64,000 nt of DNA. It comes from Erpobdella octoculata. Its lineage: Eukaryota > Annelida > Clitellata > Hirudinida > Erpobdellidae. The notes beneath the pieces are model-generated. The model worked only from the letters and a program-made list of their open reading frames with translations. It searched no databases and was not told the DNA's origin. Both the position numbers and the translations under genes were made by a program. Positions 1-10,288 of the stretch are shown in pieces. The stretch spans positions 4,204,652 through 4,268,651 of the forward strand of contig OZ022238.1 of the NCBI GenBank assembly GCA_963978895.1. The letters run 5' to 3'. Each line of letters begins with the position of its first letter. Positions within the stretch are counted from its first letter, which is position 1.

Positions 1-240
1 TTATTTTGTAGAAAAAAAATTTACTCCAACTTACTACCGCTGACCAAAACGTTTTTTGTCCATAAAACATCAACGGAAGAACCAATTTATTTAAAATTTT
101 ACAGGAACCACCGCTTGAATAAGATACATAAGTGTGCCAAATTTCAATTAAATCTGTTCGGCCGTTTACATTTTATGTCCGAACACACAAACAAACAAAC
201 AAACAAACAAACAAACATTTCATTTTTATATATAAGATTG
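1..240. repeat. Dispersed repeat remnant ending in an (AAAC)n run
   Basis: The stretch contains wording also seen near 14250 and 25970 (a 'gtgccaaatttca' phrase followed by a 'tcgg' phrase) and then a run of about eight AAAC units at about 183-217, closing with 'tatataaga'. I read it as the end of a transposon-derived repeat related to the Helitron-like pieces further on. The class is an inference; no open frame is present. Confidence 0.4.
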
Positions 241-904
241 GGTTTGTTCTGTTCAGCCGACATTTATTTCAACTTAATAATTAAATAATAGTGTGTATTT
301 GAAAGACGCTGGTCATTGGATGTTTGAGAACAACTAGCAACTCAAGCCGGACAAAGGGGAAGTCTTGTGGTGCCTATAAAAACTTAATTTTCATCGAACT
401 CCGGTCGATGCGGTCGCGATCAGCAATATTTACGCAAAACTTACTTAAAAAGTGAAAAACAGAATAAACGTTTATTACGATGTGTTGATGCGGTCACAGA
501 TCAACAACACGATTTTTATATGCTTTCCTATGCTTCGTTGGATTTGAAAAATAGGTGGTGCTCTGCCGGCTGTTGGTTGAAAAGCTCTTGTGACCGCTGT
601 CATCATGCTGATTAGGACTACTGTTCTAACGGAATTGACAGAAATGGAATTTCAAAGTCTGCTAAAAAATATTAGTCTCACTAAATCTTTCTGACATTAT
701 TTCTAATAGTTCAGTAAGCCTCATGTTTTGTCCGAAACGTAGAGCCACTTCAAATAAACTTTTTCATAATTTTCGTAATTTTGCAAAAGCCTTGAAAACC
801 TTAATATGAAATTACATTGACAAACGAAAAATAAAAACCTGCATGATTGTATTTTTAATCGAAAATAGGTATGTGAAATTTAATTTTTTGCATAAAATTG
901 TATT

Positions 905-940
905 ACACACACACACACACAGACACACACACACACACAT

Positions 941-990
<50 letters not shown>
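905..990. repeat. (CA)n followed by (TA)n microsatellite
   Basis: A compound dinucleotide run, CA units with two interruptions followed by TA units, lies about 230 bp upstream of the first channel pseudogene. The rest of 241-1220 is AT-rich and holds nothing else I recognise. Confidence 0.9.
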
Positions 991-993
<3 letters not shown>

Positions 994-1220
994 ATACAGT
1001 AAAATTAGCTTGAATCACGCACATATAGCCACTTTTTTCATGTTAATTGATAGTCATCAAACACTGTGTTATATCATTATTAGGCCCACACATATATACG
1101 CCTAAAAGCTTCTACGCGCATTTAAAAACTCAAGGCTACACATTTTCTTTCTGGAAAATGTAGTATGTTACGAATATATTTATTTGGTATAATTGAAACA
1201 TTAATATTCTAGATTGTGAC

Positions 1221-2784
1221 ATGAACAGAATAAAAGAAGAATTTGTTAAATTCGGCCAAACTGTTTCGGTTCGTGGCGTATCAAAGATCATCAAATCAAA
1301 AAATGTTTTACTCAAAAAAATGTGGTTTTGTGCTGTTGTTGGATGTACAGGATTTCTTATTTTTCAACTTGGCACTTTGTTTCTAAATTGCATGTCACAT
1401 CCTTACAAAACCACTTATGACCTGGTGTCAAATTCAAATGTTTTTCCATGGATAACTATCTGACGCTTGCAACCAAAACTGACTGGAATAGATTATAAAA
1501 ATTATTTGAATGTAAATGAATATAAAGAATTAATGATCAACTTGACAAATTCTTTAAAAAATGATTCTTCAAAATTTATTGATATTTTTTCATCAGATAT
1601 AAACTACATATCATCACTTCCTAAAATAGAAAACAATCCAAATTTTGGGATTCCATTTTTAACTAGCTTTTCAATGCTAGATTCATTGATGTTAGTAATA
1701 AACGATATCAATTGCACACTAGAAAAAAGTACTTGTTTCCATCCAGAATTCTACATCTGCTATAGATTTCGTATATCCAAGTTCTGCAGCGTTAAGATAA
1801 AAATGATAAAAATGATTATTTTCCTGAACTCAAACACTAACATGCAAAATACTTTTGATTTGACATCTTCATCACTTAGCTCTAATGGAATTAAAGTGCA
1901 TTTAACAAATCTCAATACTGTTGGTGACGTTTCTGAAGGATTTGATCTTACTGGAGGAACGGATACAAATGTAAGAATGTCCATGACCATTAGAAAAATT
2001 TTAGGTAAACCATACAATGCCGAAAGTTGCGAGGACAAAAAATTCTTTGATGAATAATCGCTACAATGAACTGTTTTGTTTCTATTACTGTGTTCAAAAG
2101 ATCGTAAACAACAGTTGTCAATGTATAACACCAGAGATTCCTATTCCTACAGCGTTTTACAATGTCGATACTTGTGGCAACACAACTTTAACAGCTAGAA
2201 ATAACAACGTGGACTTTGAAACAAAAACAAATTTAGCTCTAAAGGCAATGAATCAAATGATTTGTTTATCAACTTATGTTAACACAGAAACTTATGCAAG
2301 TTGTGAAAATGAATGCAAAACTCCCTGTGTTGAAACCTTTTACGAGCAGGAGGTACAAACTGCAAATGACTGGCCACATTATTCTCTTCATTATCAGTTT
2401 TTTGAAGATTTTATAAGAGGAAAGTTAATTCCTGGTTCCGCTCTATATTCCTATTTTGACGGTTATATTGTGAAAGCTGATGAATTTAAAAACGAAAGTA
2501 TAACCATTTCTCAATTGAATACATTCTATAAAAAATCTGATCGAATCCGAGAGAATTTTCTGCAGATCAAATTCTCCTTTGCTTTAGACAATTATTATAT
2601 AATGACTGATACGCCTGTTTATTCTTGGGATTCTATACTTGGCACTGTTGGTGGAAGTTTCAGTTTGTGGCTGGGAATAACCATTATGGCATTTGTTGAA
2701 TTTATAGAATTTTTTATAAACTTGATTAAAACCGCTAAAGATAACATCCATCCCCAAAAATCGTTGGTTGTCGAAAAACAATAA
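1221..2784 (+). pseudogene. DEG/ENaC channel pseudogene, group B, with two disabling lesions
   Basis: When intact, a gene of this type would encode a two-transmembrane subunit of a trimeric DEG/ENaC/ASIC cation channel. The start MNRIKEEF, the RG site, TM1 (about residues 34-54) and the 'FPWITI' phrase are readable, but the codon for the following conserved Cys (codon 81, 1461-1463) is TGA where the intact paralogue at 14984 has TGT. Reading resumes in the same frame to 2054. There, twelve bases of the paralogue ('acacgtcaacat') are replaced by four ('taat'), a net loss of 8 bp that shifts the frame. The last 240 residues, including the Cys-rich C-terminal outer domain ('CKTPCVETFYEQ'), GTVGG pre-pore, GIT filter and TM2, remain open in the new frame to 2784. 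An AATAAA lies about 40 bp after the stop. Two independent lesions make an assembly error an unlikely explanation. Closest relative in the window: 14984-16552. Confidence 0.9.
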
Positions 2785-3038
2785 AAATTTTGTTGTTGAA
2801 CAAGTTGTTTTGATAATGTTCTGTAATAAAGTATTTTTTCTTGTTGTATGTAGATTTTCCGTTTAATTTTTATTTGATATTCACCACGATATTCACCACG
2901 TTAAGTTATTGTAGACGTATTGCTGTATTTGTTTTTATAATATCCGAATAATTTAAATCATTTAAATACCAATAAAATTAAAAAAATAATCGATAAAAGT
3001 GCTAATTCAAAAAAATAATAGTTTAAAAAAATTATTTA

Positions 3039-3332
3039 TTGAAAATTAATTTGCAGAAAGTAGGAAGGTGTTTGTCAAATTTGTTTTTCAACATTTCAAA
3101 TTTAGGTTTGGATCTGATACAAATTTGTTTCCATTATATAAAAAAATCAAATTGTTTTGCAGACGATTCTAGTAACGTTCAATACATACATTGTTTGGCC
3201 GAAATGTTAGAAGGAAAGATCAATAAGATGTCTACTTTACTCAGAATTACTTGGTTTTTTGCTTCATTATATGCTTTTATTATTTTTCAGTTGTCCGCAT
3301 TTTGCAGTGATTATGACTACAGAAACCTTTAA
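3039..3332 (+). pseudogene. Possible relic of a DEG/ENaC N-terminus; conserved 3' neighbour of group B genes
   Basis: A 97-codon open frame lies 255 bp after the channel pseudogene. Its end reads 'LLRITWFFASLYAFIIFQL', resembling the TM1 stretch of the channels ('LLKKMWFCAVVGCTGFLIFQL'), but no HG/RG motif or downstream channel sequence follows. DNA similar to it lies about 300 bp after the other intact-tailed group B gene (16860-17149), with the shared phrase 'gatcaataagatg' in the same reading frame. It could be a decayed third channel copy carried along in the tandem duplication, or a conserved 3' flank that happens to stay open. Confidence 0.35.
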
Positions 3333-5115
3333 CGTCATAGTAAATAAAAAGTCCTGTGTTTGCAATACAATTTTGCATTAAAATTTGCTCTCTGTTAGAA
3401 CGTTTTTTAAAAGCATTTTTTATAATAAAAATATTTTTTCAAGCTTTCAAAAACATGGTTTTGTAACAACAAACAATGTTTTTACAACGGAATGAGCCAG
3501 ACCACTGCTAAGTGAAAAAGTAACAAAAACAGTCGAGTTTTTCAAAACCTTTAAGAAAATATTGTTACGACATTGCTAATTGTGTACGGGTTATTTAGAA
3601 TGGTTTTAAATATTATTTGACACCAAGTAAAGAAAAAAACGAGTTTCCAACACAAACGTTTATTTCAAATACACTCGATTTAGAAATACGAAAGATGTTC
3701 AAATTATTTTCTTTAGAATCTATGCTGAAAGTTTTAGATTCCTAGCTAGTCAAAAAGCTGGTTCAATTTTACTTGCAAGATTTGCGTACAGAGAAAACAC
3801 ACATACACACACAAACAGAGATTGTAACCTAAATAAAAGTTTGTAAAAAAGTTTGTTATTAATAAACCCTTAACCAGATTATATAAATTTTAATTCATGC
3901 AATTAAACCCTTCCATAACTACGAAATAATAATTGTGACTCTCAAATCACTTTTTTCTATACACTTTTGTATTCCTTACTAGACAGCTCTAACACCTCAG
4001 AAATAGATTTAATTACGCCAAATGTAAAAATAATAACCACTTCTTATAACATGAAAGACAACTTTTTTGGTAATTGGTAGTCCTATCATTTTTTTAATGG
4101 TTGATTGAAATGTTAACATGAAAACTAACAAAAAAATACAAATCTATCTATTGCAAAATCATGAAAACAGTAAAAAAAAATGAAACCGTGACTGACTAAA
4201 TTATTTTTATCAGGCTTTCGGCTAAAGTGTGAAAAATTTAAAGCTTTGAATTTTAAGTCCCCTTTTGTGAGACACATCAGGTCTCCATTACAACTTCAAC
4301 GTTGCTGATAAGACCAGCGTATGCGTGTGCCAAAGATATCTATTACAAACGTTTTGAGTAGATTTTAAAAAAATTGGTTCAACTTTAATTAGTTTAAAGT
4401 TATATTTTGGATTAATCGACTTTGTTATTTTATAATATTAGTTATAGATAAAAAAGGGTCAAGTTTTAGGCTGTGCGGAGGTGGAAATAGAATGGAGATA
4501 ATAGCTGAGGAAATGAAACAGTAGCTGAGGAAACTGTCTAAAATAGTCGGTTAAAATTATGTTGAATGAAATAAACACATTCTGTTATTTTTGATAACAC
4601 ACTGTTCACAATACAACAACGAGTAAAATGTTTTCCGCCGTGAATTAAAAATTCCGTATTATCTGGTCTTTGAAAGTCCAAAAATAAATCAGATGGCTTG
4701 GAGTAGAGGTGTGTAGCGTTAAAAGGGCAGACGCTGGTGGTACAGCGGCGAGGTACTCGCATGTAAACCTGAGTGTCAGCAGTGATACGGATAGGCGCCT
4801 ACAAATGGCTGCCTTTGGTTATTCTGTTAAAATTAGAGATAGCCCGTCAAAAATGCAGGATTTTTTAAAATTTCATTATATTTTTTTTCAATTGCAGCGC
4901 CCTCTTTTTACACGCTTTCATTTAGCTTACACTGTATGTTGTATGTTGTATTTTCAGATTTTTTAAATCGATTTTTCGACCACTTCTACACGTCCAATTG
5001 ACTTGACAATTTCAAAACACGTATTCTCGATGAAAATGCAATATTTTCATATTTTCATATCATAAAAATATTTATTTAAACTATAATTAACTAAAATACG
5101 CCAATGCAATCAATA
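3333..5115. other. Intergenic, no gene seen; contains one copy of an inverted dispersed repeat
   Basis: The DNA is mostly AT-rich. At about 3720-3850 is a block containing 'cttgcaagatttgcgtac' and a CA-rich run that recurs in reverse orientation at about 53110-53240. At 4700-4830 there is a short GC-richer patch ('cagcggcgaggtactcgc') that could be the remains of a SINE head, but no B box is visible. Confidence 0.6.
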
Positions 5116-5230
5116 AGCAGGGTGGATTCAGGCCTACAAAGCGGCGTTTTCTCTATCAGTGCTAACGTTGCATGTGGATTCAGGCCTACGTAGCGGCGAT
5201 CTCTCTATCATTGCTAACGTAGCATGCACC
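5116..5230. repeat. 53-bp tandem duplication
   Basis: Two adjacent copies of a unit starting 'gtggattcaggcctac' and ending 'gctaacgt.gcatg' differ at only a handful of positions. They are GC-richer than the surroundings and are followed by a CA/TA-rich stretch to about 5310. Confidence 0.85.
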
Positions 5231-5499
5231 TTATACTTATACATACTTATATAAATATACTTATGCACATATAAACGCACATACAAACGCACATACACCA
5301 CACACACACTGAAAAACGCTCAACTAGCGCAGGTGACATGGGCGGAGTCAACCTACATTAATAGCCATGATAGCTGCATGATAGATGTGTGGTTTATCTT
5401 TATAATTAGACGGACCCAAACAAGTTTAGTAAACAAGAAGATTAGAACGAAGATTTCAAGGATGTAGCATGGTTGAAAAATCATTTTTAATTTTTACAA

Positions 5500-5866
5500 G
5501 ACCAAAAATTATAAAATAATATTACGAAAATATACTTTTTTCAAAAAAACACGTTTTTATTTATTTGTGGAAAGTGCGTTGAAAAATATAAAATAATTTT
5601 TTTCCTTTCCATTTATATGTCATCAAATAATCTTTGACTAAAAATAAAAACGTGGGATGCTCATCATAATCTATGGATTATGATGGAAATGGAAATGGAT
5701 TAGGATGAGCTCCCACGTTTTTATTTTTAGTCAAAGATTATTTGATGACATATAGAAGGAAAGGAAAAAATCATTTTATACTTTTTAGTGCACTTTTCAA
5801 ACATAAATAAAAGCGTGTTTTTTGAATAAAGTATCTTTTTTCGTAATATTTTTAATCTTTAGGGCT
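5500..5866. mobile_element. Foldback (long inverted-repeat) element, about 370 bp
   Basis: The left arm (about 5500-5663) and right arm (about 5698-5866) are near-perfect reverse complements over about 160 bp, including 'gactaaaaataaaaacgtgg' and its complement. The short centre carries its own palindrome ('cataatctatggattatg'). There is no coding potential. This is the structure of a foldback-type MITE. An isolated piece of the same end sequence ('agtgtacaatt', 'aaaagtatctttttt') recurs at about 18125-18225. Confidence 0.8.
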
Positions 5867-6394
5867 GACAGTGTACAATTGCAAAATAACTTTTAATCTT
5901 TATATAAATTGAAAAATATTTGCTTTATTTAAAAATTATATACCAACATTTATTCATAGAATTATTTATTATTTATTATTATAAATAAATAATTTGCCAT
6001 AGATATTATTATTATAAATAAATAATTTGCCATAGATAGCAAATCGTCACGCAAAACGTCTTACACAGACGTGGGCTATTATATTATATGAGCCCACAGG
6101 TGAGCAAAAGTTGAATAGGTGATTCGTGGTTTAGCAGTCTAATGACTAATGCCACGTTAGACATTGTCAAAATTTATAAAGAGAAACTTTTTTAAAAATC
6201 TCAAAGTTAATTCGGTAAAGTATTTGAAAATGCAGTAAATAAAACAAAACATCTATGAACAAGAATAATTGTATACATTAAAGATTTTCGGATTGGAAAA
6301 CAAAAAATGCGTCGCAAAAATAGAGCCCATGGAGTTTTTTTAAATTTTTTTTCAACAATTGGCATGGTGGATTATTGTTACTAAAAGAATTCAT

Positions 6395-6600
6395 TCCAAT
6401 GAAAACACTCAAATCTTTTTAACGCATTTTCCATTCTATCAGTCACCCACTCAGCTCCATACAACGATCAATAAACTTAACAAAAATTAAATATCTGAAT
6501 CAGAGTCAGTATTTATTTTTCCAGGTAAGCTTTGTTGTCAAGAATGTTGTTATGCCAAGTTCTTTTATTACCAACGCATCAAACCGATGTATCTATTGTA
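6395..6600 (+). promoter_or_regulatory. Conserved upstream block of group A channel genes, copy 1
   Basis: This lies about 140-345 bp before the ATG at 6741. It shares with the blocks at 10015 and 19730 a series of short identical phrases in the same order: 'tcattcta'/'tcatccttcc', 'atcaataa', 'aatcagagtca', 'ttttccag' and 'gctttgt'. Conservation at a constant distance from the start in three paralogues suggests promoter or 5'-UTR function, although recent duplication alone could also preserve it. Confidence 0.5.
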
Positions 6601-6740
6601 TATTTACTTAGTAGGAGGCTTGAAAGAACCTGCGAACGGAAACTGGCTTTATAAAATAATCTTATTTCTGGTGATTTGAGTTTTGCAAGTGCGTCTGTAC
6701 TACTTTAGAAATCACTAAATAACTTTTTTTTATTAAAAAA

Positions 6741-8324
6741 ATGAATCGCCTAAAAGAAGAATTTGTTAATTTTGCTGAAAACGTTTCAGTGCGCGGCGTA
6801 TCAAAGATCGTCAAATCAAAAAGAACTCCTTTCAAGATCATGTGGTTGTGTGCTGCTCTTGGATGTTCAGGAGTTCTTGTGTGGCAACTTGCTACTTTAT
6901 TTGTCAAGTTCAGTTCATATCCTTTTAAAACTGCCTATGGAGAATTAACAACGCCAAATGTGTTTCCTTCAATAACTATTTGCAGCATGAAACCAAAGAT
7001 TGCTCAAATTGATAATGACATTTACTTTACACAAAATGAGTATATAAAAAATATAATTAATATAACAACTGCTTTGGAAGACCCATCCATTAGGAGTGAT
7101 AGTTTTTGGTTGGCTTATGAAACTTATTCTACTTCTCTGCCAAAATATAAAATAAATACTAATGATTCCATTCCATTTGTAGTCGATGTTTTAATAACTG
7201 ACAATACTGATCGACCAGTAGAGAATGAAAATTGTACTCTCTTGGAACAAAAAGATATCTACCATCCAGATTATTACGACTGTCATTCGTTCCAAATTTC
7301 AAAACTTTGTACGGATTCAGTACAAGCATTAGCTATGATAATATACACAAATACATCGTACAATATTCAAGACGGCTTCTATTTCAAATATGCTAGTTTA
7401 AATACAGATGGAGTTAAAGTAGAGTTATCATATCCAGGAAATATAGGGGATATATCTAAAGGATTCAATCTTGGTCCAGGAACTGATTCGTTAGTAGAAT
7501 TATCTATGAAAGTTAAAGCAATTTTAGACAAACCATACAACAATGAAGGTTGTGAAAGTAAACAATACATAGATACAATTTCAAACACTCTTTATAACCC
7601 TAAAATATGCAAAATTAAATGTATCCAAGACATAATTTTAGAAAAATGTAATTGTGTTTCTGGACACATCTTTATTCCACCAATGTATAACAATGCAGAT
7701 ATATGTGGCAATACTACGTTGTCATTGAAAACAAACAATTTAGATATAAAAACAAAAATTAATAGAACTCAAAAAGCGTTTGAAGAGATTGATTGTGAAT
7801 ATTCTGCTTACTTTGGATCATACAAGATTTGTGGGTCAGATTGTAAAAAACCTTGTGTTGAAACATATTATGAAAAGACTGTACAAACGTTGTATGATTG
7901 GCCCAAAGTTCCCTACCATCTGAATTTTTTTTATGAATATATTGATAAGCCAGAACGTTCTAAGGGAGACAAAATCTACAACTATTTTGAAGATTATTAT
8001 GAAATACTTGAAAAATGGAGTTATGGTAAGAATATAACTATAGAACAGTTAAATGAGTTTTTCCGAAAAAATAATAAAATCAGATCAAACTTTTTGCAAG
8101 TAAAATTTTCTTTTCCATTTGATAATCCTATTTCAATCACTGATACACCTGTTTACACTTGGGATTCTATGCTTGGAACTGTTGGTGGAAGTCTCAGTTT
8201 GTGGTTAGGAGTTACCATCATGACATTTGTTGAAATAATTGAGTTTTTATGCAATTTGATTGCAGCAGTTAAAGAATTTATATTTCCATCAAAAACATCA
8301 TTTATTACAAAGTTACCAGTTTAG
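6741..8324 (+). CDS. DEG/ENaC/ASIC-family cation channel subunit, group A
   Basis: The 527-residue product is a full-length member of the amiloride-sensitive sodium channel family (Pfam ASC). These form trimeric Na+-permeable channels in the plasma membrane, gated by acid, peptides, force or other ligands depending on the member; the ligand here is unknown. Seen in order: short cytosolic N-terminus with RG at 18-19 where HG is usual, TM1 about 34-54, post-TM1 signature FPSITIC (75-81), a large outer domain with many Cys and N-glycosylation sites, 'LDKPYN', 'CKKPCVETYYE' and 'DWP' phrases, pre-pore GTVGG (479-483), filter GVT (490-492) and TM2 about 485-508. The ATG chosen gives an N-terminus of the same length as every paralogue and sits after 'ttattaaaaa'. 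There is no intron. The usual G-x-S filter Ser is Thr. Most similar to the copies at 10289 and 20043. Confidence 0.95.
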   Translation: MNRLKEEFVNFAENVSVRGVSKIVKSKRTPFKIMWLCAALGCSGVLVWQLATLFVKFSSYPFKTAYGELTTPNVFPSITICSMKPKIAQIDNDIYFTQNEYIKNIINITTALEDPSIRSDSFWLAYETYSTSLPKYKINTNDSIPFVVDVLITDNTDRPVENENCTLLEQKDIYHPDYYDCHSFQISKLCTDSVQALAMIIYTNTSYNIQDGFYFKYASLNTDGVKVELSYPGNIGDISKGFNLGPGTDSLVELSMKVKAILDKPYNNEGCESKQYIDTISNTLYNPKICKIKCIQDIILEKCNCVSGHIFIPPMYNNADICGNTTLSLKTNNLDIKTKINRTQKAFEEIDCEYSAYFGSYKICGSDCKKPCVETYYEKTVQTLYDWPKVPYHLNFFYEYIDKPERSKGDKIYNYFEDYYEILEKWSYGKNITIEQLNEFFRKNNKIRSNFLQVKFSFPFDNPISITDTPVYTWDSMLGTVGGSLSLWLGVTIMTFVEIIEFLCNLIAAVKEFIFPSKTSFITKLPV

Positions 8325-8591
8325 TCTGATAGTTACTATCACGCACAATTCTTTCAAAGTCTAGGCACAAATTCGTTTGCTTAGTTGTACCAATGTTAGT
8401 GATTTTGTATCTCATTTATATTTGCACAGTTCTTCACAACACGTTTTTACAAACAAATCACTGAAACTAATTTTTGTACACCATTCAACAAAAATGAATA
8501 AAAACAGTGTTGAAAGTTTTATTCTAATAAATCGTGAACTAAAACATAAAATCGGAATCCTACATAGAAACATTAATAATAGCTCAGAGAT

Positions 8592-9415
8592 TGTATGATA
8601 AAATCTTGTGTGTGACATGTTTCACTTGAACATATCGGAAACTAAATGAACGAACGAACGAACGAACGAACGAACGAACGAACGAACGAACGAACGAACG
8701 AACGAACGAACGAACGAACGAACGAACGAACGAACGAACGAACGAACGAACGAACGAACGAACGAACGAACGAACGAACGAACGAACGAACGAACGAACG
8801 AACGAACGAACGAACGAACGAACGAACGAACGAACGAACGAACGAACGAACGAACGAACGAACGAACGAACGAACGAACGAACGAACGAACGAACGAACG
8901 AACGAACGAACGAACGAACGAACGAACGAACGAACGAACGAACGAACGAACGAACGAACGAACGAACGAACAAACGAATGAATGAACGAATGAATGACTG
9001 AGTGAATGAGTGAATGAAGGAATGAACGAATGAACGAATGAACGAATGAACGAATGAACGAATGAACGAATGAACGAATGAACGAATGAACGAATGAACG
9101 AATGAACGAATGAACGAATGAACGAATGAACGAATGAACGAATGAACGAATGAACGAATGAACGAATGAACGAATGAACGAATGAACGAATGAACGAATG
9201 AACGAATGAACGAATGAACGAATGAACGAATGAACGAATGAACGAATGAACGAATGAACGAATGAACGAATGAACGAATGAACGAATGAACGAATGAACG
9301 AATGAACGAATGTATGATAAAATCTTGTGTGTGGCATGTTTCATTTGAACATATCGGAAACTAAATGAACGAACGAACAAACGAACGAACGAACGAACGA
9401 ACGAACGAACGAATT
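8592..9415. repeat. Satellite: (GAAC)n and (GAATGAAC)n arrays inside a duplicated 719-bp frame
   Basis: A unique-looking 55-bp phrase ('tgtatgataaaatcttgtg' onward) occurs at 8592 and again at 9311, each time followed by 'aaatgaacgaac'. After the first copy comes about 340 bp of pure GAAC units (about 8647-8985), then a transition to an octamer, GAATGAAC, for about 290 bp. After the second copy only about 45 bp of GAAC follow. The open frames across this region are repeat translations, not genes. Confidence 0.95.
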
Positions 9416-9419
9416 TTGA

Positions 9420-10014
9420 AATCTTAAGGAGGAGATGTAATAAGTCCATGTTTTGTAAACGCCATCTTTGTTAATATGTGGGATTATTATTTTTTTTATT
9501 GTCAGACATGCACATTTTTTTAGTCACTTTTGGTAGTCTCGTTTTGTACGGCCTTTTCATTTATTGGTTATTTTAATAATTAACATTATTGAATAAAAGT
9601 CAGTCTCAATAATAAACTCTCACTGAATGCAGCAAACACAATTTTTATAGCATTCCAAAAATATATATTCATCCAACCTCTATAAAACATTAAACTGTAG
9701 ATTCTCACGTAATTAACATATCTTTTGCTCCATAAATTCTTTACATGGGTTAAATAAAAACTTCCGTATTATCTTGTTTTTGAATGTCCAAAAAAATGAC
9801 AAACGTTTTGTAGCACTAAACAGCATTTATTGTAAAGAATCTCAAAATAAATTAAGTGAAAATTTGATAACAAATTAAATAAAGCAAAACATGCTATGTG
9901 ATTTCATAAAAATAGTTCAAAGTAGAAAAAAAATCTAAAAAATTGCAAGCGACCGAATTTTTGTTGTAATAATGACATTTTACTGACAAGTTTAAAATTC
10001 TTCCTGAACAGTAT
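9420..10014. other. Intergenic, nothing recognised
   Basis: AT-rich DNA lies between the satellite and the next conserved upstream block. I see no coding stretch, RNA gene or transposon signature. Confidence 0.6.
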
Positions 10015-10190
10015 TTCATTCTATATCATTCTATCTGCTCACCTGCATGAATAAATCAATAAGCACTACAAGTAAAAATATGTCGAAATCAGAGTCATTA
10101 TTTGTTTTTCCAGATGAGCTTTGTCACGGAGATTGTTTTTTGCGTCTAATTCTAATATTACCGACACATCAAACCTATAAATTGTATATT
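10015..10190 (+). promoter_or_regulatory. Conserved upstream block of group A channel genes, copy 2
   Basis: It contains 'atcaataagc', 'aaatcagagtcattattt' and 'tttttccagatgagctttg', and ends about 100 bp before the ATG at 10289. It aligns with the blocks at 6395 and 19730. Function is inferred only from position and conservation. Confidence 0.5.
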
Positions 10191-10288
10191 TTTTTAAACT
10201 AGTTCAATGAAACATTCTGACCTCTGGTGACTTGAGTTTTGAAATTGCGTAACATTTGCAATTCTCTAAAATAAATTTTGTGTTAAAA

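Noticed and set aside
7379..7588. Antisense frames within the channel genes (similar ones at 1760, 15547, 20666 and 23863)
   Set aside because: They recur at the same place in every paralogue because the sense coding sequence is conserved; they have no independent support.
8592..9415. CRISPR-like array
   Set aside because: The repeats are contiguous short units without unique spacers, and this is animal DNA.
8584..9449. Open frames of up to 275 codons reading poly(RSFV) and poly(NERT)
   Set aside because: They are translations of the GAAC/GAATGAAC arrays in several frames and carry no unique sequence.
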